Assembly: GCF_003952265.1 (NCBI RefSeq)
Contig: NZ_CP034438.1
Coordinates: 1,674,001-1,738,000 of the forward strand
Reading direction: 5' to 3'
Length of the DNA stretch: 64,000 nucleotides
Source: Flaviflexus salsibiostraticola
Lineage (GTDB): Bacteria > Actinomycetota > Actinomycetes > Actinomycetales > Actinomycetaceae
In this document: piece after piece, positions 57,101-64,000 of the stretch
Layout of the letters: every line of letters begins with the position of its first letter
Position numbering within the stretch: position 1 is the first letter of the stretch
Made by a program: the position numbers and the translations under genes
The notes under the pieces: model-generated
What the model saw: the letters and a program-made list of their open reading frames with translations, nothing else
Told to the model about the DNA's origin: nothing
Databases searched by the model: none

Positions 57101-57910
57101 CCCGCGACCGGCTTCGGCACGGGCCTGCCCCTGTCCGTCGAGGCCGGCAGCGCCAAGGGCTACCCGGCCCTCGTCGAGCGGAACGGCGCGGTCAGGGTCG
57201 AGGTGCTCGACAATCCCCGCGCCCAGGCCCGCGAGCATCGACTCGGGGTGCTCGCCATGGCGGCGGAGAAGCTCGCCCTGCCCGTGAGCCGGGTGACCTC
57301 GCGGTGGTCGCCGACGCTGGCGCTCACAATGGCGGGCTCCCCATACCCATCGACGGAGGCGCTGGTCGCTGATCTCCAGTGGGCTGCCGTGCGCAACCTC
57401 GCCGGTCCGGTGGGGAAGATCCGCACCCAGGAGGATTTCGATGCCCTTGTCGCGAAGCTGAGGAATTCCGTCGAGGACGAGGTCTACCGGCTCGCCGAGA
57501 TCACCGGCAGGATCCTCGGATCCTGGCGTGAGGTGCTCGCGGCCATCGATCGTGCCCCCTCGTCCATGACAGGCGTGGCCGTCGAGGTCAGGGACCAGGT
57601 CGATCGGCTCGTCTCTGACGGCTTCCTCAAGAGGACTCCGGCCGAATGGCTGCCGCATCTGCCCCGCTACCTCGCCGCGGCGAGGCTCCGCATCGAGACG
57701 AGCGACCTGGGCTCGGATGACGAGAAGGCGGCGCAGGTCGCCGAGGCCGAGGACCTGCTGGCCGGCTTCAGGCCGTCCAGCACCGAGGATGAGGCCGCGG
57801 CGGAGCGAGCCCGGTGGCTGATCGAGGAGTTCCGGGTATCCCTCTTCGCGCAGAAGCTCGGCACCTCCGTCAAGGTCTCGATCCCCCGGATCCGCAAGCT
57901 CCTCGGCTGA
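54119..57910 (+). CDS. hrpA: ATP-dependent RNA helicase HrpA
   Basis: 1263 residues, the size of bacterial HrpA. The N-terminal helicase core has GETGSGKTTQLP (Walker A, ~42), IDEAHERSLN (DEAH, ~138), ITSATID, then ATNIAETSLTVPG and QRSGRCGR in the second lobe. The HA2 and OB regions and the long DUF3418 C-terminal domain (QVDLRYPRSLLLGET; PEHLSVNFRVV; VGKIRTQEDFDALV) complete it. It probably unwinds stalled mRNA/ribosome complexes. ATG 54119 is preceded by GATAAT at 54098-54103. The frame is open earlier but crosses the divergent EEP gene. Confidence 0.94.
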   Translation: MTDRDTRRAALPTIIYPDLPVSARRDEIARAIIDHQVVIVAGETGSGKTTQLPKICLELGRGIDGMIGHTQPRRIAARSVAERISFELGVELGEQVGYQVRFTDQVSERTLVKLMTDGILLAEIQGDPLLTRYDTIIIDEAHERSLNIDFLLGYLAQLLPQRPDLKLIITSATIDSERFAEHFGPKQAEPEEKAPIISVSGRTYPVELRYREPEDGDLISGIVDGVDELIAEGPGDILVFLSGEGEIRDADKALQESLRHYAAPGHGRPGSIEVLPLYARLSAAEQHRIFAPHEWRRIILATNIAETSLTVPGIRYVIDPGTARISRYSNKTKVQRLPIEDISQASANQRSGRCGRVADGIAIRLYSEDDYESRPEFTEPEIQRTSLASVILQMAALGLGEVADFPFVDPPQVTAVRAGLQLLDEIGAIKGGRLTQVGRRLAQLPIDPRLGRMLLEAQMNGVISEVLVIVAALSVQDVRERPSEKRVEADAYHERFTDPRSDFIAYLNVWRYLNVMERDLSGSAFRRLCRAEYLNYLRFREWRDVVLQLRQVGRSLGARRIGIPSGKMIDEAGDVAAAVRAFDRSKSEEIHKSLLVGLLSSLGSWDERRRDYEGSRGSRFIIWPGSGLAKRHPSWVMAAELVETSRLFARTVAQIEPEWVEPLASHVMSKVHSEPFWSTKLGAAMVHEKVMLYGLTLIADRQVLLSKVGTIEAHELAREMFIRHALVENQWRDTWHPFIKANAKAIEEAREVEQRRRVHGLLADSRQLEEFFDERIPQDIVSAAHFNAWYKKNSRQVDLRYPRSLLLGETDASAEDYPDTWVQRGHRLPVSYDFNPGSRHDGITISVPVTVLPQLTDDGFDWLVPGMLRDLTESTIRSLPKRIRRELVPAPDVARAVLEVLPPWEDVARGEPGSPTFREAFSSAVQHLRGVTIDEWGDLPEHLSVNFRVVSGRGKVLAEGPSIAHLQKKLAPDTRQAVSNAVKKAVATAIQPSLPATGFGTGLPLSVEAGSAKGYPALVERNGAVRVEVLDNPRAQAREHRLGVLAMAAEKLALPVSRVTSRWSPTLALTMAGSPYPSTEALVADLQWAAVRNLAGPVGKIRTQEDFDALVAKLRNSVEDEVYRLAEITGRILGSWREVLAAIDRAPSSMTGVAVEVRDQVDRLVSDGFLKRTPAEWLPHLPRYLAAARLRIETSDLGSDDEKAAQVAEAEDLLAGFRPSSTEDEAAAERARWLIEEFRVSLFAQKLGTSVKVSIPRIRKLLG

Positions 57911-58002
57911 TCGTCATTCCGTGAACGCGCCGTTCGCGTCGGTCAACCGGCGGGCCCCAGGGTCAAGCGGGCAGTTCCTGCCACTCGAGCTGGGCGGCTC
58001 GG

Positions 58003-58254
58003 TCAGATGAGGAACAGCAGAATGGCGAGGAGGGCGAGGGACGCAGTCCCAGCCGCCCACCACCACATGACGGGCGGGAAGGCGCGGGGGCTCTGCCTGG
58101 CGGGCTGGGCCTGGATGAGGGACGTGGGCTTCTCCGGCGGTCCGTAGAGCCTGCCGAGGAACTCGTCGATCGGCTGGGGCTCCTCCGCGCGGCGCGGCAC
58201 ATCGATCGGTCCGTGGTCGACCGGCTCGGCATCGGGTGGCGTGTAGTCGCTCAT
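58003..58254 (-). CDS. Small tail-anchored membrane protein
   Basis: 83 residues: an acidic/proline-rich N-terminus (MSDYTPPDAEPVDHGPIDV) and one C-terminal membrane helix (WWWAAGTASLALLAILLFLI) with nothing beyond it. ATG 58254 overlaps the stop of the upstream gene (ATGA), so it is co-translated and may be a small partner subunit of that protein. No family recognised. Confidence 0.6.
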   Translation of the reverse strand: MSDYTPPDAEPVDHGPIDVPRRAEEPQPIDEFLGRLYGPPEKPTSLIQAQPARQSPRAFPPVMWWWAAGTASLALLAILLFLI

Positions 58255-59051
58255 CGCAGCTCCATGAGGGTGTCGACGGTGCCCGAGTAGAGGAGCTTGA
58301 CCCGCAGGTGGCCGCCCGCCCGCTCGGAGCGGGGAACCTCGAAGTACGCCCACCCCTCCGTCTCGTAGACCGCGGGGCCCGGGTCGCTCAGGCACCCGCT
58401 GCTGCAGTAGTGCATTGTGTACTCCTGACCGCTCGGTGCGAGGTAGGTGAGGAAAAAGGCCTCATCCATCGGCGTCGTGTTCGGGAACTCGGTCGCGATC
58501 TCGACCTCGATGGCGACGTACTTCATGCCATTGGCCGGGTCGGGCATGCTCGTCTCGAGGCTGGCCTGCAGGTCCGCGTACCAGCTGACCGAGGGGACAT
58601 CGAGCGCCCATGAGACCTGCCCCATCGTGCCCTCGAAGGAACCGCCCGCCGGCACCACGTCCATTGCCGAGTAGTCCGCGCTCAGCCGAGGATTGAAGCC
58701 GCCCGACATGCTCTCCGGCGGTGCGACAGCGAGAAAGGCGAGCGTGCCGCAGGCGGTGAAGACGGCGCCGATGCCGGCCCACGCCCACCATGGGAGCATC
58801 CCGCCATCCCCATAGTGCCCATGCTCACCTGCTTCGTACACCCGAACAGGCTGTGCCGGCGCCGGAGGGGGAAGCGTCGACCGCGGCCGCCCGAGGAAGG
58901 GACTCTGAGGCGGTCGGGGCGGGCTCGTGGGGTGAGGATCTGCATCCACATCGGCCCCCGGTCGGCGATAGGGGACGGCGGGACTCGCCGGCCCGGTGCT
59001 CTGCCCCGCCGGATCGTGGATCTGCGGATCCCACGTCTCCTCATCGCCCAC
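58251..59051 (-). CDS. Single-pass membrane protein with DUF4352-like outer domain
   Basis: 266 residues. The N-terminal ~85 are Pro/Arg/Asp-rich and cytoplasmic. One helix follows (WWAWAGIGAVFTACGTLAFLAVA), then an outer beta-rich domain: VSWALDVPSVSWYADL, NGMKYVAIEVEIATEF, EYTMHYCSSGCLSDPG. This layout resembles DUF4352/'immunoglobulin-like' lipoproteins and surface proteins; the likeness is weak. The GTG at 59051 follows a G-rich ribosome-binding stretch. Confidence 0.6.
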   Translation of the reverse strand: MGDEETWDPQIHDPAGQSTGPASPAVPYRRPGADVDADPHPTSPPRPPQSPFLGRPRSTLPPPAPAQPVRVYEAGEHGHYGDGGMLPWWAWAGIGAVFTACGTLAFLAVAPPESMSGGFNPRLSADYSAMDVVPAGGSFEGTMGQVSWALDVPSVSWYADLQASLETSMPDPANGMKYVAIEVEIATEFPNTTPMDEAFFLTYLAPSGQEYTMHYCSSGCLSDPGPAVYETEGWAYFEVPRSERAGGHLRVKLLYSGTVDTLMELR

Positions 59052-59090
59052 ACGCCACCCCCTGAGATGCCAGAGTACGCGCTTGGAGCG

Positions 59091-59765
59091 TCAGACGAAC
59101 TGGAGCAGCCCAAACATCAGGCCCGCCCCAGCGCTGAGCGACAGGTAGAACTCAAGCGCAGACGCAAAGGGCCTGCGCTCGAGCGGCCCCCGACGGCCGG
59201 GCAGGATCGGCGGCCGGTTCGAGACCAGCTTCGGGTTCTTCGCCCAGCGCTCCATGAGATCGCGCTGCTCATCCGTCGCGGGGGCGACCACGAGGTCGCC
59301 GATGCCGGGCTCGACCTGGCGCAGGGCCATGATCGTGCCGGGGGCGAGGTCCTTCGCGGGCTCCTTCGAGCCCGAGCTGGAGACGATGACGGACCGGAAG
59401 TCCGCGCCGTCGAGCGGACGGACGACGACGGGACAGACGATGTCACCCGTCCGGGTGCGCCGCTCCGCCTCCGATTCGGTCGTGCCGAGCACCTTGGCCA
59501 CCACGGGGATCGACGTGTCCGAGTCTCTGCCGCGGACCGCCGCCCACACGCCGTAGCCGAAGACACCGATGACGAGGAGGGCGATGAAGGGAACCGCATA
59601 CCCGAAGAGCGACATCCGCTCGGAGAAGAACAGGATCGTGATCATCGAGCCGACGAGTGATCCGAAGAAGAGGCCGGTGACGATGCGCTGGACCCTGTCG
59701 TGCGGGCGGTCGGCGGGCACGAGCCCACCCTTCATAATGGTGGTGACGAGATCAGTGGAGGACAT
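59091..59765 (-). CDS. Membrane protein of unknown function
   Basis: 224 residues. Two N-terminal helices (IVTGLFFGSLVGSMITILFF; YAVPFIALLVIGVFGYGVW) and one C-terminal helix (YLSLSAGAGLMFGLLQFV) flank a cytoplasmic beta-rich domain (GDIVCPVVVRPLDGADFRSVIV; APGTIMALRQVEPGIGDLVV). No family is recognised. It lies in the same direction as, and 40-bp distant from, the DUF4352-like gene, so the three may be one unit. Confidence 0.6.
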   Translation of the reverse strand: MSSTDLVTTIMKGGLVPADRPHDRVQRIVTGLFFGSLVGSMITILFFSERMSLFGYAVPFIALLVIGVFGYGVWAAVRGRDSDTSIPVVAKVLGTTESEAERRTRTGDIVCPVVVRPLDGADFRSVIVSSSGSKEPAKDLAPGTIMALRQVEPGIGDLVVAPATDEQRDLMERWAKNPKLVSNRPPILPGRRGPLERRPFASALEFYLSLSAGAGLMFGLLQFV

Positions 59766-59772
59766 AGTGCCC

Positions 59773-60975
59773 CTAGTCTAACTCGAGCGTCTCCCACAGC
59801 TCCCGGACGGCCCTCCTCGCGCCCCAGCGGGCTCCGACCGTCGACGCGGTCGGCCCATAACCGATGAGGTGGAGCGTCGGCTCCCCCGCGACAGCGGTCC
59901 CCGTCATCATGACTCCGCCGTGCTTCGTCCGCAGCCTGAGAGGGGCAAGGTGGCGGAGCTCCGAACGGAACCCGGTCGCCCACAGGATGGTGTCGGCTCG
60001 CCAGAGCCGCCCGCTCTCCTGGATGACGCCGTCGGGGACGATGCGGGTGAACATCGGCCGGCGGCGATAGACCCCGGCCGCGAGCGCCTCCCGCACCGGG
60101 TTGGTGATGAGGAGGCCGGTCGCGGCGACGACCGAGAGGGGGCGCAGCCCCATCTCAACCCGTTCCCGGACAGCCCTCTCGACCTCGAGTCCTGACATGA
60201 GCCTGCCGCCGGATTCGACCCACTGCGGCTCACGCCTGGTGAACCAGGCCGTCGACTTCGCGACCGGCGCGATCTCGGCGAGGTGCTGGGTGGCGGAGAT
60301 GCCGCCCCCGACGACCGCGACCCGTTGCCGCTCGAACTGGCTCGGCCCCCGGTAATCCTGTGTGTGCATCTGGATCCCCGCGAAGCTGTGGAGGCCCGGA
60401 TAGTAGGGAATGAAAGGGCGGCTCCACGTGCCCGTGCAGTTGATGATGGCGCGCGCCCGCCAGGATCCGGCCGAGGTCCGGACGAGGTAGCCGCCCTCCT
60501 CGCGGGTGACGGAATGGACGAGGACCGGCCGCATGACCGGCAGGTCGAACGCCTCCTCGTAGTCCGTGAAGTACTCGGGAATGACGCGGGAGGCCTGCTC
60601 CTGCGGGTCGTGCGAGCCGACTGGCATCCCCGGCAGGTCGGCGATGTCGTTGACCGTCGCCATCGTCAGCGTCTGCCATCTGTGCTGCCAGGCGCCGCCG
60701 GGCCGCACCTCCGCATCAAGCACCTGGTAGGTGCCGGTCAGCGACGTGCCGTCGGCGAACCCTCGCAGGCCCCGCCGGTTGAGCTCGTAGGCGGCCGCGA
60801 GGCCCGCCTGACCGGCTCCGATGACGAGGACGTCGATCGTCCGCAGCTCGGATGAGGTCGGGCCTGCCGAGGTATCGAGCCAGGCCGGATGCGTGCCCCA
60901 GTCGGAGCCGCTCGGGATCCACGCGCCAGGCGACAGAGCAGGAGTCTGCCGCGCCGATTCGCTCATCCATGTCAT
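59773..60975 (-). CDS. FAD-dependent NAD(P)H monooxygenase-like oxidoreductase
   Basis: 400 residues. FAD-binding GAGQAGL near residues 53-59 and the NAD(P)-binding GGGISATQHLAEI near 224-236 identify a CzcO/baeyer-villiger-like flavoprotein of the YUCCA type. Other parts: ATGF near the C-terminal half and GPTASTVGARWGARRAV at the end. Substrate unknown. ATG 60975 is supported by TACCTT 6 nt upstream, matching the leaderless pattern; an internal ATG three codons later is possible. Confidence 0.85.
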   Translation of the reverse strand: MTWMSESARQTPALSPGAWIPSGSDWGTHPAWLDTSAGPTSSELRTIDVLVIGAGQAGLAAAYELNRRGLRGFADGTSLTGTYQVLDAEVRPGGAWQHRWQTLTMATVNDIADLPGMPVGSHDPQEQASRVIPEYFTDYEEAFDLPVMRPVLVHSVTREEGGYLVRTSAGSWRARAIINCTGTWSRPFIPYYPGLHSFAGIQMHTQDYRGPSQFERQRVAVVGGGISATQHLAEIAPVAKSTAWFTRREPQWVESGGRLMSGLEVERAVRERVEMGLRPLSVVAATGLLITNPVREALAAGVYRRRPMFTRIVPDGVIQESGRLWRADTILWATGFRSELRHLAPLRLRTKHGGVMMTGTAVAGEPTLHLIGYGPTASTVGARWGARRAVRELWETLELD

Positions 60976-61066
60976 CTTTCAAAGGTACGGCATCGGCGCC
61001 GCGTGGTGCCCCACACTGGGCCGCGGGGATGTGGCTGCGGTCCGGTGACCGTGGTGAAATGGGGGT

Positions 61067-61513
61067 ATGGAATTGGAGGCAGCCCGCGACCTTGCGACCA
61101 CTCTGATCGCCCGGCATGGGCTGGACTGGGGGTTCGGGTGGGACCACGCCCGCCGGCGGGCGGGCCAGGCCAACTTCACCCTCCGGCGGATCACCCTGTC
61201 GAAGCACCTGACGACGCTGTGCAGCGAGGAGCAGGTGCGCCAGACCGTGCTCCACGAGATCGCCCACGCCCTTGTCGGTCCCGGCCACGGGCATGGAGCG
61301 GTGTGGAAACGGATGGCGCACAGGATCGGGGCGGACTCGAGCCGGGTCACCGGCCCCGACTTCCCGAGGGTTGCGGCGCCCTGGCGGGCGACCTGCTCGG
61401 CCGGCCACACGCACGAGCGATTCCGGCTGCCGAAGGGGACCGTCAGCTGCGGGTACTGCTCGCGCAGCTACTCGACGAAGCACGCCCTGTCATGGGTGCG
61501 CGCCGGCGAGTGA
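61067..61513 (+). CDS. SprT-like zinc metalloprotease-domain protein
   Basis: 148 residues. The zinc motif VLHEIAHALVGPGHGHGAVW (HExxH at 63-67, a third His shortly after) and a C-terminal zinc-ribbon (CSAGHTHERFRLPKGTVSCGYC) match the small SprT-like/SPRTN-type domain. Eukaryotic relatives cut DNA-protein crosslinks, but the bacterial small forms are uncharacterised. It is divergent from the monooxygenase gene. Confidence 0.85.
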   Translation: MELEAARDLATTLIARHGLDWGFGWDHARRRAGQANFTLRRITLSKHLTTLCSEEQVRQTVLHEIAHALVGPGHGHGAVWKRMAHRIGADSSRVTGPDFPRVAAPWRATCSAGHTHERFRLPKGTVSCGYCSRSYSTKHALSWVRAGE

Positions 61514-61600
61514 GGCTCTCTGCCCACAGACTGACGCCGGCGCACGGAACCGGGTGTCTCCTGCGGTAAACTTCGCACGAGAGCATTCGAGGGGGCCGCC

Positions 61601-62899
61601 GTGAAGAGATCAGCCATCGCGCTCGCCGCCGCCCTCACGCTCGGTGCGTGCTCGACCCCGACGAGTGACGATGAAGCGGCCACGCCCACCGACACGCCCG
61701 TTACGATCACATTTCGACTCTGGGACAGCAGCGCTGTCCCCGCCTATCGGCAATCCTTCGAGGACTTCACTGCGGAGAATCCGAACGTCACCGTGGAGAT
61801 CGAGGTGGTCGAGGAGGACGCCTATTGGCCGCGGGTGGATGCCGACCTGGGGAGCGGGACGATGGCCGACGTGTTCTGGCTCAACCCCGCCACGGTCGTC
61901 AACCTTCACCGCCGTGATTCCCTCGTGCCCATCGACACCCGCCCGGACGACTGGGAGACTGCGCTCGTCGAGCTGTTCACCGTCGAGGAGGGGCTATGGG
62001 CGGTGCCGCAGATGTGGAGCTCCGTCGCCCTCTTTTACGACCGTGAGCTGTTCACCGATGTCGACCTGCGGAGCGAAGCCCTCACGTGGGCGCCGGACGG
62101 CGGCGAGGGCGATACTCTCATCGCTGCCGCCACGGAGCTGACGGTCGACGAGAACGGCAGGAATGCTGCCGATGACAACTTCGATCCCGACTCTGTCGTC
62201 CGCTACGGCTTCGCCGCAGATCCTGATATCAGGACCGCCTTCATCCCCTTCATCCACCAGGCCGGGGGCCAGTTCCAGGACGCGGATGGTCGCTTCGCCT
62301 TCGCAACGGACGAGGGCGAGCAGGCCACACAGTATCTTGTTGACCTCATCCATGAGCACGGCGTCAGCCCGAGCATTGACATGGCCGACGATGAACAGCT
62401 GCCCGCGCTCTTCGCCGACGGCGAGATCGCGCTCTACCAGTCCGATTCGGACATCCTCGGCTTCATCGCCCGCGAGGCGGAGATCGACTGGGCCATCGCC
62501 CCCATCGTCGGCGGTCCCGAGGGCAAGATCTCGTCCCTCGACGGCGTCGCCGCCGCGGGCAATGCGGACAGCGATCATCCCGAGGCGACAGCCCTCCTGC
62601 TCGAGTGGCTGGGGACCGCAAAGGGTCAGGAGCCGCTCGCCGCGCACGGCCTCGCCTTCCCGGGCAATCTCCGCGCCCAGGACACATACGTGAACCACTG
62701 GGCGAAGCAGGGGGTCGACGTGTCGGTCTTCATCGAGAGCTCCCGGCACGCGATCACGGTCTCAGCCCACGACCTCGACATTCAACCCGCGCTCGAAGAG
62801 ATTCGGTCGATGAGGCATCGCATCCTCGCCGGAGAGGTTCCCGTGGCCGAGGGCCTTCAGCAGGCCCAGCGCGCCGGCAACGACGCCCTCGGCGGATAG
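61601..62899 (+). CDS. Orphan sugar ABC substrate-binding lipoprotein
   Basis: 432 residues with a lipobox (LTLGAC) after a short signal peptide. The family-1 solute-binding fold is seen: ITFRLWDSSAVPAYRQSFEDF, DVFWLNPATV, and SLDGVAAAGNADSDHPEATALLLEW. No permease follows, unlike the cluster at 8-12 kb, so it must serve transporters encoded elsewhere or act as a receptor. GTG 61601 is preceded by CGAGGGGGC. Confidence 0.83.
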   Translation: MKRSAIALAAALTLGACSTPTSDDEAATPTDTPVTITFRLWDSSAVPAYRQSFEDFTAENPNVTVEIEVVEEDAYWPRVDADLGSGTMADVFWLNPATVVNLHRRDSLVPIDTRPDDWETALVELFTVEEGLWAVPQMWSSVALFYDRELFTDVDLRSEALTWAPDGGEGDTLIAAATELTVDENGRNAADDNFDPDSVVRYGFAADPDIRTAFIPFIHQAGGQFQDADGRFAFATDEGEQATQYLVDLIHEHGVSPSIDMADDEQLPALFADGEIALYQSDSDILGFIAREAEIDWAIAPIVGGPEGKISSLDGVAAAGNADSDHPEATALLLEWLGTAKGQEPLAAHGLAFPGNLRAQDTYVNHWAKQGVDVSVFIESSRHAITVSAHDLDIQPALEEIRSMRHRILAGEVPVAEGLQQAQRAGNDALGG

Positions 62900-62933
62900 C
62901 GCCGCTGACGCCAGAACCTCGAGACTCTCGCGG

Positions 62934-63506
62934 CTACCGGCGCTGACGGTCGAGAATCACCTGCAGGATCCCATCGGCGCCATTCTCGACCGCGGCGAGC
63001 GTGTCATAGAAGCCGTCCTGCCCGCCGTACCACGGGTCCGGAACATCCCAGTCCCCGTCCGATGAGTAGAAGTCGGAGTAGCCGCGCCCCGAGGTGCCGC
63101 CGCTGGTGAGTGCACCACCCGCACCGAACGCCCCGTGCGGGGCGTAGTCGAGATCGCTCGACTCGTCATACTCGCGCCAGAGATGGATCTTCGCGTGGTC
63201 GACGCCGTGGCTGTCGGCCAGCCTCTTGAGCTGGCGAGCATGCCCCACCGTCATCGCCAACACCAGGTCCGATTCCTCGAGATCCTCAGGCGTGACCTTC
63301 CGTGCGCTGCGGCGCGGGACCGGATAGCCGGCCTCCCGCAGGACCCGTGCGGCACGCGAATCGATCGGGTTGCCATGCTCCTCGGCGGAGACACCGACAG
63401 AATCGACGACGGCATCGATGCCGGCCGCGGCGAGCCGTTCGCGGAGCACGACCTCTCCCATCGGAGACCGGCAGATATTACCTGTACAGACGACGAGAAT
63501 GCGCAT
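62934..63506 (-). CDS. Low-molecular-weight protein-tyrosine phosphatase
   Basis: 190 residues. The P-loop CTGNICRSP (nucleophile Cys7, Arg13) and the general-acid loop DVPDPWYGG near 155 define the family. Compared with typical ~150-residue LMW-PTPs, a Gly/Ser-rich insert of about 35 residues (APHGAFGAGGALTSGGTSGRG) lies before the acid loop. ATG 63506 has TAGAAT 6 nt upstream. It is convergent with the orphan lipoprotein gene. Confidence 0.9.
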   Translation of the reverse strand: MRILVVCTGNICRSPMGEVVLRERLAAAGIDAVVDSVGVSAEEHGNPIDSRAARVLREAGYPVPRRSARKVTPEDLEESDLVLAMTVGHARQLKRLADSHGVDHAKIHLWREYDESSDLDYAPHGAFGAGGALTSGGTSGRGYSDFYSSDGDWDVPDPWYGGQDGFYDTLAAVENGADGILQVILDRQRR

Positions 63507-63605
63507 GGCGCGATTCTAACGGGTTCGCGCCACGCACAGCTGTCCGGTCCTCCCGGGGTGATCCCGGGGGAGCCATCGGACCCACGCTCGCGTAGTCTTG
63601 TCCCC

Positions 63606-64000
63606 ATGTTGCGACGCACCTCTGCCCTCATTGTCACCGCCCTCGTCACCCTCGGCGCCTGCTCGAGCGACGAGGAGGCACCCGAGACTCCCGGAGCATC
63701 GGCCACCACCGATGCGGCCGAGACGTCGGAGGCTGTGGATTACGAGTGCACGGATCCGCTGGCGGGCGAGCCCACGGAGGTCGATGCCTACGACCTCATC
63801 GTCTGCACCACCCTCGCCCTCGCCGGCACCGAAGGCTACGCGACGACATCGGTCGTCGAGGGCGTCGGCGAGACGCTTCTGCGGGTCAATAGTGAACCGT
63901 TCACGGTCGAGGTCGACTACGCGGATGGCACGTCGATCATCGCGAACGCCTCGGATGCGTGGGTGGATGCGGGTGACGGCAGCTGGCAGAAGGCCGACAT
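63606..64000 (+). CDS. Lipoprotein, unknown, cut by the right edge
   Basis: At least 131 residues. Signal peptide with lipobox (LVTLGACSS), then a Thr/Ala/Glu linker and a soluble part with two Cys (YECTDPLAGE, LIVCTTLAL) and strands (ETLLRVNSEPFTVEVDYADG). The architecture may be LolA/LppX-like, but too little is present to say. TAGTCT lies 7 nt before the ATG. The reading frame continues beyond the window. Confidence 0.7.
   Translation, partial: MLRRTSALIVTALVTLGACSSDEEAPETPGASATTDAAETSEAVDYECTDPLAGEPTEVDAYDLIVCTTLALAGTEGYATTSVVEGVGETLLRVNSEPFTVEVDYADGTSIIANASDAWVDAGDGSWQKAD

Noticed and set aside
55961..57658. 565-residue minus-strand open frame opposite hrpA
   Set aside because: Antisense to conserved HrpA motifs, with a composition typical of third-position GC bias.
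1..64000. CRISPR array or replication origin
   Set aside because: No regularly spaced repeats, cas genes, DnaA-box clusters or dnaA/dnaN genes were seen.

Overview
This 64 kb window is chromosomal DNA of a high-GC actinobacterium, probably of the Actinomycetales/Micrococcales type. By eye G+C is about two thirds, with strong GC3 bias. Supporting signs are GTG starts, actinobacterial gene pairs (dcd beside tRNA-Gly, MoxR/DUF58/VWA, CopD-CtaG fusion) and many leaderless starts with a TANNNT box 6-7 nt upstream of the start codon. I cannot name the genus from sequence alone.

Layout. 1-7.9 kb: the start of an Mrp antiporter operon (mrpA, running off the left edge), a divergent membrane Fe-S oxidoreductase, a repeat-containing membrane protein, an AEC transporter and a GNAT acetyltransferase. 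8-12 kb: a sugar ABC importer (binding lipoprotein plus two permeases, no ATPase); the first permease carries a large extracytoplasmic insert. 12-17 kb: dcd, tRNA-Gly(CCC), aldo/keto reductase, GH15 glycosidase and a divergent glucose-6-phosphate dehydrogenase homologue. 17.2-20.7 kb: a low-GC island with one large restriction-modification protein. 20.8-23.2 kb: small membrane proteins, a NUDIX hydrolase and a TetR regulator. 23.2-28.1 kb: a tightly overlapping six-gene MoxR/DUF58/VWA operon. 28.1-34.3 kb: CopD-CtaG fusion, membrane proteins, an aminotransferase and a fructosamine-kinase-like protein. 34.3-46.5 kb: acyl-CoA ligase, purB, DedA protein, Ppx/GppA, an uncharacterised gene pair, a membrane flippase-like protein with a degenerate kinase domain, DUF2079 protein and pgm.

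46.6-48.7 kb is the most unusual part. A complete IS110-family element sits inside a CPBP-family membrane protease gene. The gene's first 44 codons lie on the far side of the element and can be rejoined to the rest. The element's 285-bp non-coding leader is full of inverted repeats, including two stems that exclude each other, as expected of a bridge-RNA-like transcript. 49-64 kb: APP1-type phosphatase, ADP-ribosylglycohydrolase, membrane-bound ferritin/VIT protein, HrpA helicase, three uncharacterised membrane proteins, a flavin monooxygenase, SprT-like protein, an orphan solute-binding lipoprotein, a low-molecular-weight phosphotyrosine phosphatase and a lipoprotein cut by the right edge.

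The genes are mostly housekeeping or envelope functions. Clear foreign DNA is limited to the restriction-modification island and the IS110 element. No CRISPR array, prophage or origin was seen.
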